From: Streptomyces sp. MA5143a
Lineage (GTDB): Bacteria; Actinomycetota; Actinomycetes; Streptomycetales; Streptomycetaceae
Length of the DNA: 64,000 nt
Assembly (NCBI RefSeq): GCF_900290235.1
Contig: NZ_OLMK01000028.1
Coordinates: 1 to 64,000, forward strand
Reading direction: 5' to 3'
The translations under genes were made by a program, and so were the position numbers. The notes beneath the pieces were generated by a model. It had not been told where the DNA came from. It saw nothing but the letters and a program-made list of their open reading frames with translations, and did not search any database. Each line of letters opens with the position of its first letter. Position 1 is the first letter of the stretch. This document shows positions 16,062-25,214 of this stretch, in pieces.

Positions 16062-16694
16062 TCAGGCGTGGTGGGGTGCATCCGTGCGGGCCGGACGGGG
16101 CCAGATCGCCATCGCCAGGTCGGCGACCGCCTCCAGTTCCTGCCTGGTCGCGCCGTCCCGTGCCTGTTGGGACATGCCTTGGATGATCACGCCCGTGTGG
16201 CGGGCGAGTGCGGGGGCGTCCGTGTCGGCGGGCAGTTCGCCCGCCGCGATGTCCGCTCTTATACGGCTCTCGAAGGCGGTGATCCACGCGTTGCGCCGGG
16301 CGCGGAGGGATTCCTCGACCTCACGGCTGGTGCAGTTGGTGGCCGCGTGGACGACCAGACAGCCATGGGGGTGGGCGAGGTCCGTGTACTCGACGGCGGC
16401 CTCGCGCAGTATCCGCTCGACGGCGGCCCGCGCGGTGGGCTCCTCCTCCAGGGCCCGGTCGGTGAACGAGCCGTAGCGGGCGCCGTACTCGCGGACGACC
16501 TCTTCGAAGAGGGACTGCTTGTCGCCGAACGCCGAGTACAGGCTCGGTGCGCCGATCCCCATGACGCGGGTCAGATCGGCGACCGAGGTGGCCTCGTAGC
16601 CGTTCTCCCAGAACGCCAGGATCGCCTTCTCCAGGGCGGTCGCGCGGTCGAAGGAGCGGGGGCGGCCGCGCTGCTTGCTCTCCTTGGTCACCAT
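16062..16694 (-). CDS. TetR-family transcriptional regulator
   Basis: A 210-residue repressor. The N-terminal helix-turn-helix is clear: RGRPRSFDRATALEKAILAFWENGYEATSVADLTRVMGIGAPSLYSAFGDKQSLFEEVV. The C-terminal ligand domain contains CLVVHAATNCTSREVEE, a pattern common in the TetR_C group that controls short-chain dehydrogenases and similar stress enzymes. The start at 16694 is the ATG just before the basic KESKQRGRPRSF stretch. It is divergent from a short-chain dehydrogenase gene that starts 96 bases away. Two near-identical palindromes lie in the gap and are the probable operators, so the most likely target is the dehydrogenase plus autoregulation. The ligand is unknown. Confidence 0.88.
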   Translation of the reverse strand: MVTKESKQRGRPRSFDRATALEKAILAFWENGYEATSVADLTRVMGIGAPSLYSAFGDKQSLFEEVVREYGARYGSFTDRALEEEPTARAAVERILREAAVEYTDLAHPHGCLVVHAATNCTSREVEESLRARRNAWITAFESRIRADIAAGELPADTDAPALARHTGVIIQGMSQQARDGATRQELEAVADLAMAIWPRPARTDAPHHA

Positions 16695-16707
16695 GGAACG
16701 GATTTTA

Positions 16708-16767
16708 TAGCGGGCACTAGACAAACGTCAGCGGCCTGACCTACGGTGATTTTTGTAGCGACCGCTA
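16708..16767. promoter_or_regulatory. Paired operator-like palindromes between tetR and SDR genes
   Basis: TAGCGGGCACTA at 16708-16719 and TAGCGACCGCTA at 16756-16767 share the pattern TAGCG-N2-C(A/G)CTA and are 48 bases apart centre to centre. The second is a perfect inverted repeat, the first has one mismatch. A TATAAAA-like -10 element for the TetR gene overlaps the first site. The position between divergent genes suggests repression of both. Confidence 0.65.
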
Positions 16768-16790
16768 GGAAATGTGGAAGGGGAGCCGAC

Positions 16791-17539
16791 ATGGGCGTGC
16801 TCGCAGGCAGGACGGCGCTCGTCACCGGGGCGAGCAGGGGCATCGGGCGAGGCATCGCCGAGCGGCTGGGACGCGACGGCGCACGGGTCGCGGTGCACTA
16901 CGGGAGGGACGAGGCCGCGGCGAAGGAGACGGTGGCCGCGATCGAGGCCGTCGGCGGCTCGGCGTTCACCCTGGGGGTCGAGCTGGGTCCATCGGGGGCC
17001 GCCGAGGCCCTGTGGGAGGATTCGACCGGCACGCGGACGGGCTGGACATCCTGGTGAACAACGCGGCGATCGGCAACTCCCGGCCGATCGAGGAGATCGA
17101 CGAGGAGGAGCACGACCGACTCTTCGCGGTGAACGTGAAGGCGCCGTTTTTCCTGGTCAAGCACGGCATGACCCGACTGCGCGACGACGGCCGTGTCATC
17201 AACATCTCGTCGGGGCTCGCACGGACCGCGGCGATGCCGCACAACATGGCCTACGCGATGACGAAGGCGGCGCTGGACGTCTTCTCCCGCGACCTGTCGA
17301 AGGTGCTCGGCCCGCGGGGCATCACGGTGAACTCGGTGGCACCGGGCCTGACCACGACCGACAACACCGCCGCGTTCCTGAGTACCGAGGCGGGCCGCGC
17401 GATGGCCGAGGGGATATCGGCGCTGGGCCGGGTCGGGGCGGTGGACGACATCGCGGACGTGGTCGCGTTCCTGGCGTCGGACGAGAGCAGGTGGGTGACG
17501 GGGAGCTGGGTGGACGCCACGGGTGGCTCCCTGACGTAG
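16791..17539 (+). pseudogene. Short-chain dehydrogenase/reductase broken by a frameshift near 17020
   Basis: The first part (from ATG 16791, GGGGAG ribosome binding site) reads [20 protein letters not shown], the NAD(P)-binding TGxxxGIG motif. From about 17020 that frame becomes nonsense and stops at 17057. The second half continues in another frame: [17 protein letters not shown] (the NNAG-like motif), INISSGLARTAAMPHNMAYAMTKAALDVFSRDL (catalytic Ser, Tyr and Lys as YxxxK), and the C-terminal SRWVTGSWVDATGGSL. One base missing around 17019-17021, between LWE and FDRHADGLD, would restore an intact 249-residue classical SDR. Either the gene is truly disrupted or there is a sequencing error; all catalytic residues are otherwise kept. 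It is divergent from the TetR gene. Confidence 0.85.
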
Positions 17540-17618
17540 GGCCGGGCCCACGACCGGGGAAGACGGCCGCATCCACGTGACGCGGGACACATCCGTGCGC
17601 AGCCCGCTCTGCTGCTAG

Positions 17619-17634
17619 ATTGGTCTAAACCACA
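17619..17634. promoter_or_regulatory. DasR-responsive element upstream of nagB
   Basis: ATTGGTCTAAACCACA matches the DasR box consensus (TGGTCTAGACCA core) with one change in the core. It is 74 bases before the nagB start, where DasR is known to bind in S. coelicolor. Confidence 0.85.
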
Positions 17635-17707
17635 CAGTATCTCCCCCACTCCCAGTGGAGTCCCCCTCTCTCAGTGGAGTCCCCCTCTCCAGATCGGCAG
17701 GGCCAGC

Positions 17708-18493
17708 GTGGAAGTTGTCATCGTTCCGGATGCCAAGGCGGGTGGCGAACTCATAGCCGAGGCGATGGCGCGGTTGCTCCGGCGGAAGCCCGACGCGCTG
17801 CTCGGTGTCGCCACGGGATCGACCCCGCTGCCCATCTACCGGGCACTGACCGCGAAGGCGCGTTCCGGCGCCGTGGACGCCTCTCGGGCACGGATCGCCC
17901 AGCTCGACGAGTACGTGGGGCTGCCGGCCGACCACCCCGAGTCGTACCGCTCGGTGCTGCGCCGGGAGGTGCTGGAGCCGCTGGGGCTCGGTATGGAGGC
18001 GTTCATGGGGCCGGACGGCACCGCCGAGGACATACCGGGGGCCTGCGAGGCGTACGACAAGGCGTTGGCCGAGGCCGGCGGTGTGGATCTGCAGTTGCTC
18101 GGGATCGGGACCGACGGGCACATCGGGTTCAACGAGCCGTGCTCGTCCCTGGCCTCCCGGACCCGCATCAAGACGCTGACCGAGCAGACGCGGATCGACA
18201 ACGCGCGGTTCTTCGGCGGGGACATCGAGCAGGTGCCGCACCACGTCATCACCCAGGGCATAGGCACGATCCTGGAGGCACGCCACCTGGTGCTGCTCGC
18301 GACCGGCGAGGGCAAGGCGGACGCCGTCGCGGCGACCGTGGAGGGACCGGTGGCGGCGGTGTGCCCGGCGTCGGCACTGCAACTCCACCCGCACGCCACG
18401 GTGGTGGTGGACGACTCGGCCGCGTCGAAGCTCAAGCACGCCGACTACTTCCGGCACACCTACGACAACAAGCCCGACTGGCAGGGGATCTGA
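17708..18493 (+). CDS. nagB: Glucosamine-6-phosphate deaminase
   Basis: A 261-residue enzyme converting glucosamine-6-phosphate to fructose-6-phosphate plus ammonia, the step that moves chitin-derived amino sugar into glycolysis. Family signatures are VIVPDAKAGGELIAEAM at the start, LGVATGSTPLPIY (phosphate-binding), LDEYVGLP with the catalytic Asp, LLGIGTDGHIGFNEP and SALQLHPHATVVVDDSAA near the end. The length is normal (E. coli NagB is 266). The GTG at 17708 begins directly with the first strand. A DasR box lies upstream, and the gene is followed by a strong terminator shared with the convergent dasD. It starts 168 bases after the frameshifted SDR gene but has its own promoter region. Confidence 0.95.
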   Translation: MEVVIVPDAKAGGELIAEAMARLLRRKPDALLGVATGSTPLPIYRALTAKARSGAVDASRARIAQLDEYVGLPADHPESYRSVLRREVLEPLGLGMEAFMGPDGTAEDIPGACEAYDKALAEAGGVDLQLLGIGTDGHIGFNEPCSSLASRTRIKTLTEQTRIDNARFFGGDIEQVPHHVITQGIGTILEARHLVLLATGEGKADAVAATVEGPVAAVCPASALQLHPHATVVVDDSAASKLKHADYFRHTYDNKPDWQGI

Positions 18494-18508
18494 CGAGGCC
18501 GATATGCG

Positions 18509-18551
18509 CGAAGGCGCCACGGCCCGGGGAGGAGGGGCCGTGGCGCCTTCG
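18509..18551. terminator. Terminator between nagB and dasD
   Basis: A perfect 17-base stem: CGAAGGCGCCACGGCCC at 18509-18525 pairs with GGGCCGTGGCGCCTTCG at 18535-18551. It begins 15 bases after the nagB stop codon. Confidence 0.85.
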
Positions 18552-18666
18552 TGTCGTGCGGCTGGGGCTCGTATGCCCCGCCTTCGGTGCCAGTGCCGGG
18601 GCCGGGCCGGGGCCGGGGCATGTCTCCCCCGGCCGCCGCTTCGGGGCCGTCCGCCGGTGGGGGGCG

Positions 18667-20199
18667 CTACGTGGCGGTCATGATGACCTCGGCCGCCGCT
18701 CGTCCGCAGACCCGCGCCGCTCCGTGGGTGGCGACATGGAGGGCGCCGCGGGGCGGTGACTGGGGGACGCCCATCTCGACGACGATGGTGTCGGGGCGGG
18801 TGGTGAGGAGGACGTCGAGGGCGTCGGTCATCCAGGGATGGCGGTGCTCGTCGCGGACCACGGCGACGATACGCCGGGTGCCGGCCACCGCGAGGGCGGA
18901 GGCGCCGGCGCTGTCGCCCGCGAAGGTGCCGGTCTCGGTGCCGGGAAGGAGACGTGCGAGTTCCGCGCCCACGCCCCACGGGGTCTCGTCGCCGACGGCG
19001 ATGTTCGCCACCGGGGTGAAGGCCGCGACATACAGAGGCTGGACGGGGGGCTCGTACGGCAGCGGGGCGAAGGTCGCCCTCAGCGCGCGTCGGGCGGCCA
19101 CAAGGCCGACCTCGCCCAGGGCGGAGCGCCCGCTGTCCGCTGCCCCGGCGTCCGCTCCCCCGGTCGCCCGGCGGGTCCACTCGGCCAGGGCACGGACCCG
19201 GTTCGCCGCGTCCGCCAGGCGCTCCTCGGCAAGGGTGCCCGACCGTACGGCGGCGACCAGGGCGTCCCGCAGGCGCCGTACGGTGTCGTCGTCGGCGAGG
19301 CCGCCGCCGACGCAGATCGCGTCGGCACCGGCGGCCAGCGCGAGGACGCTGCCGTGCTCGATGCCGTACGTACCGGCGATGGCGCGCATCTCCATGCCGT
19401 CGGTGACGATGAGGCCCTCATATCCCAGCTCGCCGCGGAGCAGGTCGGTGAGGATGCCGTGGGACAGGGTGGCCGGGCGGTCGGGGTCGAGGGCCGGGAC
19501 GAGGATGTGGGCGCTCATGATGGCGCGGGTGCCGGCGGTGATGGCGGCGTGGAAGGGCGCCAGTTCGCGGGCCTGGACCAGGGGACGGTCGGCGTCGATG
19601 CGGGGCAGGGCCAGGTGGGAGTCGACGGCGGTGTCGCCGTGGCCCGGGAAGTGCTTGGTGCAGGCGGCGACCCCGGCGGCCTGGAGGCCGGTGACATAGG
19701 CGGCCGTGTGGCGGGCGACCAGGTCGGGATCGGCGCCGAAGGAGCGCACGCCGATGACGGGGTTGGCGGGGTTGGAGTTCACGTCGGCGGAGGGGGCCCA
19801 GTTGAAGTTGACGCCGCATTCGGCGAGGCGGCGGCCGAGGGAGAAGGCCACGTCCCGTGTGAGGTCGACGTCGTCGACGGCGCCCAGGGCGTGGTTGCCG
19901 GGGACGGAGGAGCCGGTGCGGACCTCCAGGCGGGTGACGTCGCCGCCCTCCTCGTCGATCGCGACCAGGACGTCCTCATGCTCGGCACGCAACTGGGCGG
20001 TGAGAGCGGAGAGCTGTTCGGGGGAGGTGATGTTGCGGCCGAAGAGGCCGACGGAGGCGAGGCCCTCGCCGAGGCGGCGCAGCAGCCAGTCGGGGGCGGT
20101 GGTGCCCGTGAATCCTGGCTGGAGGACCGTCAGCGCGTCCCGGGTGAGGGCGTCCTGTCCCGGGTGGGAGCCGGTCGAGCCGGTGGCGAATGTCGTCAT
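18667..20199 (-). CDS. dasD: Family 3 beta-N-acetylglucosaminidase (DasD)
   Basis: A 510-residue glycoside hydrolase family 3 protein of the NagZ subgroup. The N-terminal TIM barrel carries the substrate-binding and acid/base loop CTKHFPGHGDTAVDSHLALP (the Asp-His dyad loop of NagZ), then the nucleophile loop LIVTDGMEM. A C-terminal alpha/beta domain of about 170 residues follows. There is no signal peptide, so it acts in the cytosol on disaccharide imported by DasABC, releasing N-acetylglucosamine. It may also act on N-acetylglucosaminyl-anhydromuramyl peptides from cell-wall turnover, as NagZ does. It is last in the dasA-B-C-D order, eight bases after the dasC stop, so it is co-transcribed with the transporter. 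The length is within the usual range for two-domain NagZ-type enzymes of Gram-positives. Confidence 0.9.
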   Translation of the reverse strand: MTTFATGSTGSHPGQDALTRDALTVLQPGFTGTTAPDWLLRRLGEGLASVGLFGRNITSPEQLSALTAQLRAEHEDVLVAIDEEGGDVTRLEVRTGSSVPGNHALGAVDDVDLTRDVAFSLGRRLAECGVNFNWAPSADVNSNPANPVIGVRSFGADPDLVARHTAAYVTGLQAAGVAACTKHFPGHGDTAVDSHLALPRIDADRPLVQARELAPFHAAITAGTRAIMSAHILVPALDPDRPATLSHGILTDLLRGELGYEGLIVTDGMEMRAIAGTYGIEHGSVLALAAGADAICVGGGLADDDTVRRLRDALVAAVRSGTLAEERLADAANRVRALAEWTRRATGGADAGAADSGRSALGEVGLVAARRALRATFAPLPYEPPVQPLYVAAFTPVANIAVGDETPWGVGAELARLLPGTETGTFAGDSAGASALAVAGTRRIVAVVRDEHRHPWMTDALDVLLTTRPDTIVVEMGVPQSPPRGALHVATHGAARVCGRAAAEVIMTAT

Positions 20200-20206
20200 C
20201 GGGCGG

Positions 20207-21049
20207 TTATCCCTTCACGGCGCCCGCGGTGAGGCCCGCGGCCATCTTGCGCTGGACGAGGAGGAAGAGGACGACGATCGGCACGGCCATCATGGTGGAG
20301 CCGGCCATCATCGGGGCGTATTCGGTGCCGTGTTTGGTGGTGAAGTTGCCGAGCCAGACGGTGGCGGTCTGGTTCTGCTGGCTCATCAGCATCAGGGCGT
20401 ACAGGTACTCGTTCCACGCCTGGATGAAGCCGTAGACCGAGGTCGCCACCATGCCGGGCGCGAGCAGGGGGAAGACCACGCGGAGGAAGGCGGTGGTGCG
20501 GGAGCAGCCGTCGACCATGGCGGCCTCCTCCAGCTCACGCGGGATGTTGACGATGAAGCCGCGCAGGGTCCACACCGTGAACGGGAGGATGAACGTCAGA
20601 TAGGTGATGATGAGGCCGGTGAGGCGGTCGTACTGGCCCAGGTCGTTCAGGAGCAGGAAGACCGGGATGATCATCGCGACCAGCGGGACCATCTGCACGG
20701 CCAGGATGCCGACGATCACCACCTTCCGGCCGCGGAAGGCGAAGCGGGAGATGGCGAGGGCCGCCAGCATGCCGACGACGATGCCGATCACCACGACCGT
20801 GAGGGACACCACGAGGCTGCGGCCCACGGGGCCCCAGAAGTCGGCGATGTCCAGCGCGCGGCTGAAGTTGGAGAAGGTGACGGACGTCGGCAGGAGGCTC
20901 GGGTCGGGGTCGATGGCGTCCTTGGCCGGTTTGAACGCGGTGTTCAGCATCCAGTAGACCGGGAAGCCGGCGGTGACGAAGACGAGGAGGCCGAGGAGGT
21001 TCCAGCCGAGCCGGGACCCTCGGCGACCGGAGACAGGGGCTGTGCTCAT
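20207..21049 (-). CDS. dasC: Chitobiose ABC transporter permease DasC
   Basis: A 280-residue inner-membrane permease of the carbohydrate uptake 1 (MalG) family with six hydrophobic helices. The cytosolic coupling loop is EEAAMVDGCSRTTAFLRVVFPLLAPG (EAA motif), which contacts an ATPase. No ATPase gene is in the cluster; in Streptomyces the shared ATPase MsiK energises Das and other sugar systems, and it is encoded elsewhere. With DasB it forms the channel for N,N'-diacetylchitobiose. Its ATG overlaps the dasB stop (TCAT at 21046-21049 on the plus strand, ATGA in sense), showing translational coupling. Confidence 0.93.
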   Translation of the reverse strand: MSTAPVSGRRGSRLGWNLLGLLVFVTAGFPVYWMLNTAFKPAKDAIDPDPSLLPTSVTFSNFSRALDIADFWGPVGRSLVVSLTVVVIGIVVGMLAALAISRFAFRGRKVVIVGILAVQMVPLVAMIIPVFLLLNDLGQYDRLTGLIITYLTFILPFTVWTLRGFIVNIPRELEEAAMVDGCSRTTAFLRVVFPLLAPGMVATSVYGFIQAWNEYLYALMLMSQQNQTATVWLGNFTTKHGTEYAPMMAGSTMMAVPIVVLFLLVQRKMAAGLTAGAVKG

Positions 21050-22041
21050 TCGACCTCTCCGATCTTCAGCATCTGGCGCATGTAGACGCCGATCACGCCG
21101 AGCAGCAACAGCACGGTGAGGAGTGCGATCGCGGAGCCCTGGGCGTAGTCGTTGACCACGAAGGCCCTGTCGTACGAGTAGGTGGTGAGCAGTTGGAACT
21201 CGGCCTCCGGGTGGCCGTTGCGCATCACGAAGACCTGCGGGAAGACACCCATGTCCCAGATGACCGAGAGCGTCGTGAGCATCACGACGATCGGCTTCAG
21301 GATGGGGAGGGTGACGTAGCGGAAGACGCCCCACGCGCCGGCGCCGTCCAGACGGGCGGCCTCCTCCATCTCCTTCGGCACCTGGGTGAGTCCGGCGCTG
21401 AGGGTGATGACCACGAACGGCACGGCACCCCACACCACCAGCAGGGTGATGACGGCGAGTCCTTCGGGGCCGCTCGCGAACCAGTTGTGACCGATCATGT
21501 CGACGCCCGGGAGCTTGCTGAGGAGCGCGTTGAAGATGCCGTAGTCGGAGTCGAAGAGCCACTTGAAGACGGTGGTGGCCACGATGATCGGCATGCCCCA
21601 ACTCGCCACGAGCGCGATGTTGATGAGGGTCTTCACCCAGCCGGAGACCCGCTGGAGCAGGAGCGCGATCAGCATGCCGATGACCATGGTGAACACCACG
21701 CAGGCGGCGGCGAAGACGACGGTCCGTACGACGACCGTCCAGAACTCTCCGTCCCCGAGCACCTTGGCGAAGTTGTCGAAGCCGACCGACTCCGCCGGCT
21801 GGAAGCCCCACAGCTGGGACTGGCCGAACTTCTGGAAGGACAGGGTGACCAGACGGACCAGCGGATAGCCGAGGACGACTGCGAGGATCAGCAGGCAGGG
21901 GGCGAGGAGCGCCCAAGGGACGGCGGCGCCACCGGAACGCTTCGTGCCGGAGGCCCGGCCCGCGGCGGCGACGGGCGGCGCCGGTGGTACCTGCCGCGGT
22001 GGCGGCACCTTGGTCGGAGTGGTCGTATCTGCGGCACTCAT
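21046..22041 (-). CDS. dasB: Chitobiose ABC transporter permease DasB
   Basis: A 331-residue MalF-type permease. A Pro/Thr-rich cytosolic N-terminus of about 45 residues (TTTPTKVPPPRQVPP) is followed by six or seven transmembrane helices starting VPWALLAPCLLILAVVLGYPLVRL. The coupling loop is EEAARLDGAGAWGVFRYVTLPILKP. It is the partner of DasC in the N,N'-diacetylchitobiose importer. It starts 260 bases after dasA, and the gap contains a very stable hairpin that should lower readthrough or stabilise the dasA message, since binding proteins are needed in excess over permeases. The start at ATG 22041 precedes the hydrophilic arm; no better start exists. Confidence 0.93.
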   Translation of the reverse strand: MSAADTTTPTKVPPPRQVPPAPPVAAAGRASGTKRSGGAAVPWALLAPCLLILAVVLGYPLVRLVTLSFQKFGQSQLWGFQPAESVGFDNFAKVLGDGEFWTVVVRTVVFAAACVVFTMVIGMLIALLLQRVSGWVKTLINIALVASWGMPIIVATTVFKWLFDSDYGIFNALLSKLPGVDMIGHNWFASGPEGLAVITLLVVWGAVPFVVITLSAGLTQVPKEMEEAARLDGAGAWGVFRYVTLPILKPIVVMLTTLSVIWDMGVFPQVFVMRNGHPEAEFQLLTTYSYDRAFVVNDYAQGSAIALLTVLLLLGVIGVYMRQMLKIGEVE

Positions 22042-22251
22042 CGCGCGCTCCTAAAGCAAATGAAGAGGGGGTCGATCAGCGCCCCGCCCGCCTCGCCCTG
22101 TCAGGAGCCGGGCGGTGAAGCACCCGAAGGGGGCGCGGGGAGCCGCGCGACCGGCCCGACGCACGGCCGGCGCCCCCCGCGCCCCGTCGCGGCACTGTCG
22201 TGATGCACCCGCCGGTTCGGCTCATGGCACCCACCGGTCGGCGCTGTGGCA

Positions 22252-22294
22252 CCCCCGGTCGGGCCCGGCCCACGACGCCGGGCCCGACCGGGGG
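22252..22294 (-). terminator. Perfect 18-base-pair hairpin between dasA and dasB
   Basis: CCCCCGGTCGGGCCCGGC at 22252-22269 pairs perfectly with GCCGGGCCCGACCGGGGG at 22277-22294 around a 7-base loop, starting eight bases after the dasA stop. It probably acts as a partial terminator and 3'-end stabiliser for the dasA message. Confidence 0.8.
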
Positions 22295-22301
22295 TCGACC
22301 G

Positions 22302-23579
22302 TCACTTGGTGTTGATGACCTTGTCGATCGCGGCGTCCGCGTCCTTCGCGGCCTCCTCGACCGTCTTCTTGCCGGTACCGATGTTCTGGAGCATGGTCTG
22401 GAGGATCTGGGCCTTCTCGACCTGGCCCCAGCCGGGCGCCATCGGGACGAACCAGTTGGACTCGGCCGCGGTGGCCGGGACCGCCGTCGCCGGGTCGTCC
22501 TTGAGGGTGGCGAGGTCGGTCTTGTTGTTGGGCAGGTTGCCCTTCTCCATCAGCCCCTTCTGGCCGGCGGGGCCGGTGAAGGCGTTGATCCATTCGGCGG
22601 CGACACCCTGCGCGTCGGACTTCACGGGGACGGCGAGGTCGGAGCCGCCGAGGAAGACGGGCAGGTTCTTGCCGGACGGGCCGGGCATCACGAAGTTCTC
22701 GACGTGGCCGGCGAGCTTGCCGGTCTTGTCGTTCTCCTTGGCCGCGGCGGTCGCGCCCTCCCATGCGGGGGAGAAGATCATGCCGGACTTGCCCTGGCCG
22801 TAGACGATGTACCGGTCGGACTCGTCCTTGGTCTTGTCGCCGTGCATGTACCTGCCGACGACGTTCTGGAACTCCTTGAGGCCCTTGACGGACTCCGGGG
22901 AGGAGAGGTTGGCCTTCCACTGGCCGCCCGACTCGACGGCTATGGAGCCGCCGGCGTCGTAGACGAAGGACATGGCCGCGTACCAGTCGCGGGTGGGCTG
23001 GTACCAGGCGCTGAACTTGTCGCCCTTCTTCTTCTGCACCTTGTCGAGGGCGGCGGTCAGCTCGTCGTACGTCTTCGGCGGGGACGTGACGCCCACGGCG
23101 GCGAAGACGTCCTTGCGCCAGTTGGCGACGCGGCCGCCGGCGTAGTACGGGACGCCGTAGGTCTTGCCGTCGTAGGTCACGGAGGCCTTGAGGCCGTCGA
23201 GCCAGGCACCGGAGTTGTCGAACTTCGCCGGGTCCACGGGGGCGAAGGCGCCCTTGACCATGTAGGCGAGCATCTCGGTGTTGCCCATCTCGACGACGTC
23301 GGGGGCCTTGTCGGTGGCGAGGACGGCGTCGAGCTTGGCGTTCTTGTCGGGCCAGCCGTAGTACTCGTGCTTGATCTTGATGCCGGGGTGCTTCTTCGTG
23401 ACCGCGGCGTCGGCGGCCTTGACCAGTTCCGGCCAGTTGTTCTGCGCGTCGACCGTGAGCCAGACGGTCAGTTCCTTGGTGTCGGCCGCCTTGTCCGAGC
23501 CCCCGCTCTCGCCCCCGCACGCCGCGATGGAGACCATCATGCCCGCGACACAGATCGCGGTTGTCAGCTTGCGCTTCAC
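22302..23579 (-). CDS. dasA: Chitobiose-binding lipoprotein DasA
   Basis: A 425-residue extracellular solute-binding protein of family 1. It has a lipoprotein signal: KRKLTTAICVAGMMVSIAACGGESGG with the lipobox SIAAC, so Cys21 is expected to be lipidated. The mature part has the usual two-lobe pattern (ELTVWLTVDAQNNWPELVKAAD, VYGQGKSGMIFSPAWEGA, FLGGSDLAVP). It captures N,N'-diacetylchitobiose for DasBC. The GTG at 23579 has an AGGAGGG site at ideal spacing; a longer in-frame reading to 23750 would bury the signal peptide. DasR boxes lie 100-140 bases upstream, so it is repressed by DasR. The divergent dasR is 368 bases away. Confidence 0.95.
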   Translation of the reverse strand: MKRKLTTAICVAGMMVSIAACGGESGGSDKAADTKELTVWLTVDAQNNWPELVKAADAAVTKKHPGIKIKHEYYGWPDKNAKLDAVLATDKAPDVVEMGNTEMLAYMVKGAFAPVDPAKFDNSGAWLDGLKASVTYDGKTYGVPYYAGGRVANWRKDVFAAVGVTSPPKTYDELTAALDKVQKKKGDKFSAWYQPTRDWYAAMSFVYDAGGSIAVESGGQWKANLSSPESVKGLKEFQNVVGRYMHGDKTKDESDRYIVYGQGKSGMIFSPAWEGATAAAKENDKTGKLAGHVENFVMPGPSGKNLPVFLGGSDLAVPVKSDAQGVAAEWINAFTGPAGQKGLMEKGNLPNNKTDLATLKDDPATAVPATAAESNWFVPMAPGWGQVEKAQILQTMLQNIGTGKKTVEEAAKDADAAIDKVINTK

Positions 23580-23676
23580 GCCACCCTCCTCAGGGATGCC
23601 ATTCCTCAGGGATGCCACAAACCCCCCTGCTCCCCGCGGTGACAGACGTACCGCCCATGGGGCCGGGACCTGGACC

Positions 23677-23717
23677 AATGGTGTAGACCAGTACGCCGGA
23701 GCTTGGCTCAGACCAAT
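23677..23717. promoter_or_regulatory. Two DasR-box-like sites upstream of dasA
   Basis: AATGGTGTAGACCAGT at 23677-23692 keeps 11 of 12 core bases of TGGTCTAGACCA. TTGGCTCAGACCAAT at 23703-23717 is a weaker match with preserved TGG/CCA ends. They are about 25 bases apart centre to centre and lie 98-138 bases before the dasA start, fitting repression of dasA. Confidence 0.75.
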
Positions 23718-23876
23718 CGGTGTGTCAAGGGTGTGCGAACCGGCTCTCACCAGCCGTTATGCGACCTACATATGCAAGAACCTTTATGTAAGAAGGCAGC
23801 GAAAACCGAGCGCTTGAGTCACACTCGTCGGGTAGACCATTGCACCTTCCCGGAGTGGACCAGCGGAGCCCCCTCC

Positions 23877-23890
23877 ATGGACTAGACCAG
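23877..23890. promoter_or_regulatory. DasR-box-like site upstream of dasR
   Basis: ATGGACTAGACCAG contains the core TGGACTAGACCA, one base from the DasR consensus. It lies 58 bases before the dasR start, suggesting autoregulation. Two half-sites (GTAGACCA near 23832 and TGGACCAG near 23856) are in the same stretch. Confidence 0.75.
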
Positions 23891-23929
23891 CGGGGGCTGT
23901 GCGGGTATACAGAAGGATCACGCCACTAG

Positions 23930-24712
<783 letters not shown>

Positions 24713-24932
24713 CCGGTCCCACGGCGACCGATCCCCGGCGGCGGCAGCCGTCCCGTGCGTGATCTCCGGCGCACGGGACGCGGTCGAGGCGCAATCGGGA
24801 CACCGTCGGGTCACCGTCGGGACGCAGTACCTCCGCAAATCCGTTATGCGAACAGGGGTTACGCGCGGCGGAGCAGTCCCTTAGATTTCCTGCGCATTAC
24901 TCAGGTGATCAGTGAGGGGACGGAGCCCTGGT

Positions 24933-25214
24933 ATGTCCAATGCGCCCGACGTGAAATCACCGGAGACACCGGCGGTGACACCTGTCAGAGTGGTCATCGC
25001 CCTGTTCCTGTTCGCGCCGTTCGTGGCGATGCTCTGGGTCGGTTCGTACGCCAAGACGGACCCCGCGTTCATCGGCATCCCGTTCTTCTACTGGTACCAG
25101 ATGGCCTGGGTGCTGATCTCCACCGCGCTCACGGCCGCCGCCTATGTGCTGTGGCAGCGTGACCAGCGAGCCCGCAGGTCCGCGCGGTCCGAGGACGGGG
25201 GTGTCGCGCGGTGA
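24933..25214 (+). CDS. DUF3311 small membrane protein
   Basis: A 93-residue protein with two transmembrane helices (VVIALFLFAPFVAMLWVGSYA and MAWVLISTALTAAAYVLW) joined by the FIGIPFFYWYQ loop that is typical of DUF3311. DUF3311 proteins are almost always encoded just before a sodium:solute symporter and are thought to be accessory subunits, as DUF485 is for ActP. The downstream symporter starts at 25211, overlapping this gene by four bases (GTGA). The ATG at 24933 was chosen over an upstream start because it leads directly into the conserved arm. Confidence 0.85.
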   Translation: MSNAPDVKSPETPAVTPVRVVIALFLFAPFVAMLWVGSYAKTDPAFIGIPFFYWYQMAWVLISTALTAAAYVLWQRDQRARRSARSEDGGVAR

